Origin: Cellvibrionaceae bacterium
GTDB taxonomy: Bacteria; Pseudomonadota; Gammaproteobacteria; Pseudomonadales; Cellvibrionaceae
Length of the DNA: 64,000 nucleotides
Direction: 5' to 3'
Assembly: GCA_021151695.1 (NCBI GenBank)
Contig: JAGKWU010000015.1
Span: forward strand, 1-64,000
Shown: positions 62,074 to 64,000 of the stretch, piece after piece
Position numbering within the stretch: position 1 is the first letter of the stretch
Layout: every line of letters starts with the position of its first letter
The notes under the pieces: model-generated
Told to the model about the DNA's origin: nothing
What the model saw: only the letters and a program-made list of their open reading frames with translations
Database searches by the model: none
Translations under genes and position numbers: made by a program

Positions 62074-62096
62074 GTCATCCCTATAAGGGAGTCCAG
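62074..62096 (+). repeat. Solitary half-copy of the REP-like element
   Basis: GTCATCCCTATAAGGGAGTC... resembles a single arm of copy 2 (GTCATCCCC, 3-base loop, GGGGATCCAG) with a few changes. No inverted partner arm follows. It is contiguous with the tandem repeat starting at 62091. Confidence 0.5.
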
Positions 62097-62130
62097 CGGC
62101 TGGCGGTCCAGCGGCTGGCGGTCCGGCGCC
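62091..62130 (+). repeat. 15-base tandem repeat
   Basis: GTCCAGCGGCTGGCG occurs twice without a gap (62091-62105 and 62106-62120), followed by a partial third copy GTCCGGCGCC. The unit contains CCAGC-GGCTGG, an imperfect hairpin. It grows directly out of the half REP-like element. Confidence 0.8.
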
Positions 62131-62182
62131 TTTGTTCTCTGGTTCCCAAGTAAGGTGGGAGAGCGAAAAAGTTAATTAAATA

Positions 62183-62284
62183 GGGAGTCGTCATCCTCGC
62201 GCAGCGGGGATCCAGCTTTTAAAGGTTCTTCAACATATGAGCAAAACAGAACTGGATCCCCGCTGCGCGAGGATGACGACTCCC
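62183..62284. repeat. REP-like inverted repeat, copy 3
   Basis: Two 33-base arms (62183-62215 and 62252-62284) are perfect inverted copies, with a 36-base centre. The arms run from GGGAGTCGTCATCCTCGCGC through GGGGATCCAG. It is the longest and cleanest member of the family in the window. Confidence 0.92.
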
Positions 62285-62595
62285 AGAAAAGTTTCTTTTG
62301 CTTCTCCACCTAAAGCAAAGCGCGTATGCAAAAAATCGCGCCACCACCTGAATTAAAAATAAAACTAACCGCAAAATTTATTCAACTTTTTGTCGATTGC
62401 TAGGATTTTTACGGAATCCATTATCGACGCTTCTTCTGCCTCATTATTCTCCCATCGCCTAAATCCAGTGGCCGCGCTAACCGGCTGACTGGATTTGCGC
62501 CGCTCCACCTGTGTTGGCTAAACAATAAAAATAATTCGTGTTGTTAATCATGGGGCCCTCTAGGCGCTCCTCTTAGCCAATTTCTGGAGAATTCA

Positions 62596-64000
62596 ATGAC
62601 ATTTTCGATAAAACAATTCCTCGGCCTTGCCGCCGGTTTGGGCCTGGCGTTTTCCGCCAGCACCCAAGCGGCAGTGTGCAGTTACGATGTAGTCAATAAC
62701 TGGGGCAGCGGCTTCCAGGGTTCCATCACTATTACCAACAATGGCACTACCACCATCAACGGCTGGACGGTTGGCTGGCAATACAGCGCCAATAAAATCA
62801 CCAGTTCCTGGAATGCAACTCTCAGCGGCAGCAATCCCTACACAGCAAGCGCGTTGGATTGGAATAAAACTATTCAACCCGGCCAATCAGTCAGCTTTGG
62901 TGTGCAGGGCGATACCAACGGAGGCGTAGCCGAAAAGCCGATTGTGACCGGCGCGGTTTGTTCAACACTGGCGAGCAGCAGCACTACGAGCAGCTCTGTT
63001 TCAAGCAGCACTTCTAGCGCGAGTAAGACGTCATCCTCCAGTGTGACTTCGAGTTCAACGCCCGCCTCAACATCAAGCTCCGTAAAAAGCTCCAGTTCAA
63101 ACTCCGTTGTGAGCACAAGTACCAGCAGCGCATCATCAACCTGCAGCGGATCAACGCAGTGCAATTGGTATGGCACGCTCTATCCATCCTGCGTAACCAC
63201 TACCTCAGGCTGGGGTTATGAAAACGGCAAGAGCTGCATTTCGAATTCCACCTGCACCTCGCAACCCTCTCCTTATGGTTTGGTAAATTCTTGCGCAGTT
63301 TCGTCCAGCAGCACTACAAGCGCCACTTCCTCCAGTGTTAAAACCAGCTCGTCAACGTCGAGCAGCCTTTCGAGTAATCTTTCAAGCAGCAGCTCAAGTA
63401 CAGCTACCAGCACGTCGAGCAGCAAGTCGTCATCCTCTTCCGTGACCTCATCACAACTCTATCCCAGCTACAACACCAATCCGCTTGCACCCGATATCAG
63501 CGGTGTGGGAAGCACAGCTGTGCAAATCGCTGCGAAGATCAAAATTGGTTTTAATATTGGCAACACGCTGGAAGCCACCGGTGGCAAATCAGAAACCTAC
63601 TGGGGCAACCCGAAAATCACGCCCGAGTTTGTGCGCTTTGTAAAACAATCCGGCTTTACCGCCATTCGTTTGCCAAGCTCCTGGGATCAATACGCCAACC
63701 AGACAACCGCTGAAATTGACAGCACCTGGTTAAGCCGCGTGAAAGAAGTGGTGCAGTACTGCGTGGATAATGATCTCTATGTAATTGTGAATATTCACTG
63801 GGACGGCGGCTGGCTGGAAAATAACGTAACACCCGAAAAACAAGTCGCCAACAATGCCAAACAAAAAGCTTATTGGGAGCAGATAGCAACCAAACTGCGC
63901 GACTTTGATGAGCACGTTATATTTGCCAGCGCCAACGAACCCAATGTAGAAAATGCCACGCAAATGAGCGTGCTTATGTCCTATCACCAAACCTTTATCG
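62596..64000 (+). CDS. Secreted CBM2-CBM10-GH5 endoglucanase (3' end off the window)
   Basis: Open from ATG 62596 (GGAGA 7 bases upstream) to the right edge, 468 codons and no stop. Signal peptide ends STQAA (near 25). CBM2 cellulose-binding domain about 26-124. A Ser-rich linker follows (about 125-180), then a CBM10 module (about 183-219, CNWYGTLYP and GWGYENGKSC). A second poly-Ser linker spans about 235-285. The GH5 catalytic domain starts near 300 with IGFNIGNTLEATGG and RLPSSWD, and the catalytic acid/base is in SANEPN (Glu448). The nucleophile lies beyond the edge. This layout, CBM2 and CBM10 joined by serine linkers, is typical of Cellvibrio cellulases. It acts on crystalline cellulose. 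Confidence 0.93.
   Translation, partial: MTFSIKQFLGLAAGLGLAFSASTQAAVCSYDVVNNWGSGFQGSITITNNGTTTINGWTVGWQYSANKITSSWNATLSGSNPYTASALDWNKTIQPGQSVSFGVQGDTNGGVAEKPIVTGAVCSTLASSSTTSSSVSSSTSSASKTSSSSVTSSSTPASTSSSVKSSSSNSVVSTSTSSASSTCSGSTQCNWYGTLYPSCVTTTSGWGYENGKSCISNSTCTSQPSPYGLVNSCAVSSSSTTSATSSSVKTSSSTSSSLSSNLSSSSSSTATSTSSSKSSSSSVTSSQLYPSYNTNPLAPDISGVGSTAVQIAAKIKIGFNIGNTLEATGGKSETYWGNPKITPEFVRFVKQSGFTAIRLPSSWDQYANQTTAEIDSTWLSRVKEVVQYCVDNDLYVIVNIHWDGGWLENNVTPEKQVANNAKQKAYWEQIATKLRDFDEHVIFASANEPNVENATQMSVLMSYHQTFI

Larger units (their letters stand above)
62040..62595. other. Repeat-containing intergenic region before the GH5 gene
   Basis: 556 non-coding bases. The left part carries a half REP-like element, a short tandem repeat and a full REP-like inverted repeat (listed separately). 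The right part (62285-62595) is AT-rich and should hold the promoter of the endoglucanase, but no clear signals were assigned. Confidence 0.6.

Noticed and set aside
62950..63450. Serine-codon-rich repeats (AGC/TCA runs) considered as a DNA repeat or CRISPR-like array
   Set aside because: They are in frame inside the CBM2-CBM10-GH5 gene and encode poly-Ser linkers. There is no constant repeat/spacer spacing.

Overview
The window reads as chromosomal DNA of a plant-cell-wall-degrading gammaproteobacterium close to Cellvibrio (family Cellvibrionaceae). This is inferred from the gene content: a GH26 mannanase, a CE2 esterase, an Arb43A-like arabinanase, secreted enzymes with poly-serine linkers, a CBM2-CBM10-GH5 cellulase, a full NtrBC/GlnA nitrogen module with sigma-54 promoter signals, TypA and ThiI. 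No rRNA, tRNA, phage, IS element or CRISPR array was seen.

Layout. (1) 0-5.3 kb: a partial membrane protein, then three damaged genes (a TauE/SafE permease with an internal deletion, a DegV fragment, and a Nudix hydrolase cut inside its Nudix box). These flank a divergent galactomannan pair: a GH26 lipoprotein mannanase and a Tat-type clan GH-D alpha-galactosidase. (2) 5.3-12.6 kb: housekeeping genes (typA, thiI, a chemoreceptor) around a small accessory patch holding VapBC and a stand-alone HsdR-N-type nuclease. (3) 12.6-21.2 kb: the most unusual locus. A secreted NodB-deacetylase/caspase/TPR fusion, an SH3-like exported protein and an SPFH membrane protein face a divergent response regulator/sensor kinase operon. 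(4) 21.4-27.6 kb: glnA, ntrB, ntrC and a second chemoreceptor. (5) 27.9-30.8 kb: a tpiA-fba-fbp cluster. (6) 30.9-51 kb: a pectin and uronate locus (CE2, CE8, UxuB-like, KdgK, UxaA, GH28, TonB receptor, DUF4861-GH105, KduI, KduD), interrupted by pntA/pntB. (7) 51-53 kb: YciA thioesterase and cytochrome b561/YceI. (8) 53-62 kb: an arabinan/galactan side-chain set (two paralogous GH43-ricin proteins, GH97, galactose mutarotase, Arb43A). (9) 62.6 kb to the right edge: a truncated CBM2-CBM10-GH5 endoglucanase.

How the genes fit together. Pectin is de-esterified (CE8, CE2) and cut (GH28). Oligosaccharides probably enter through the TonB receptor. Unsaturated uronic acids are released by GH105 and pass through KduI/KduD, and saturated uronates pass through UxuB/UxaA, all to KDG, which KdgK phosphorylates. 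A palindrome of the form GTAANCGNTTAC lies before the alpha-galactosidase, the tpiA cluster and the pectinase genes, and suggests a shared LacI/GalR-type regulator encoded elsewhere. Intergenic DNA from 50 to 62.3 kb carries at least three copies of a REP-like inverted repeat. The galM-GH97 gap holds a strongly structured sequence with a good terminator that looks like a small RNA.

Limits: all calls come from reading the sequence and from knowledge of the families. No database search or folding program was run, and start codons and subfamily assignments are judgements.
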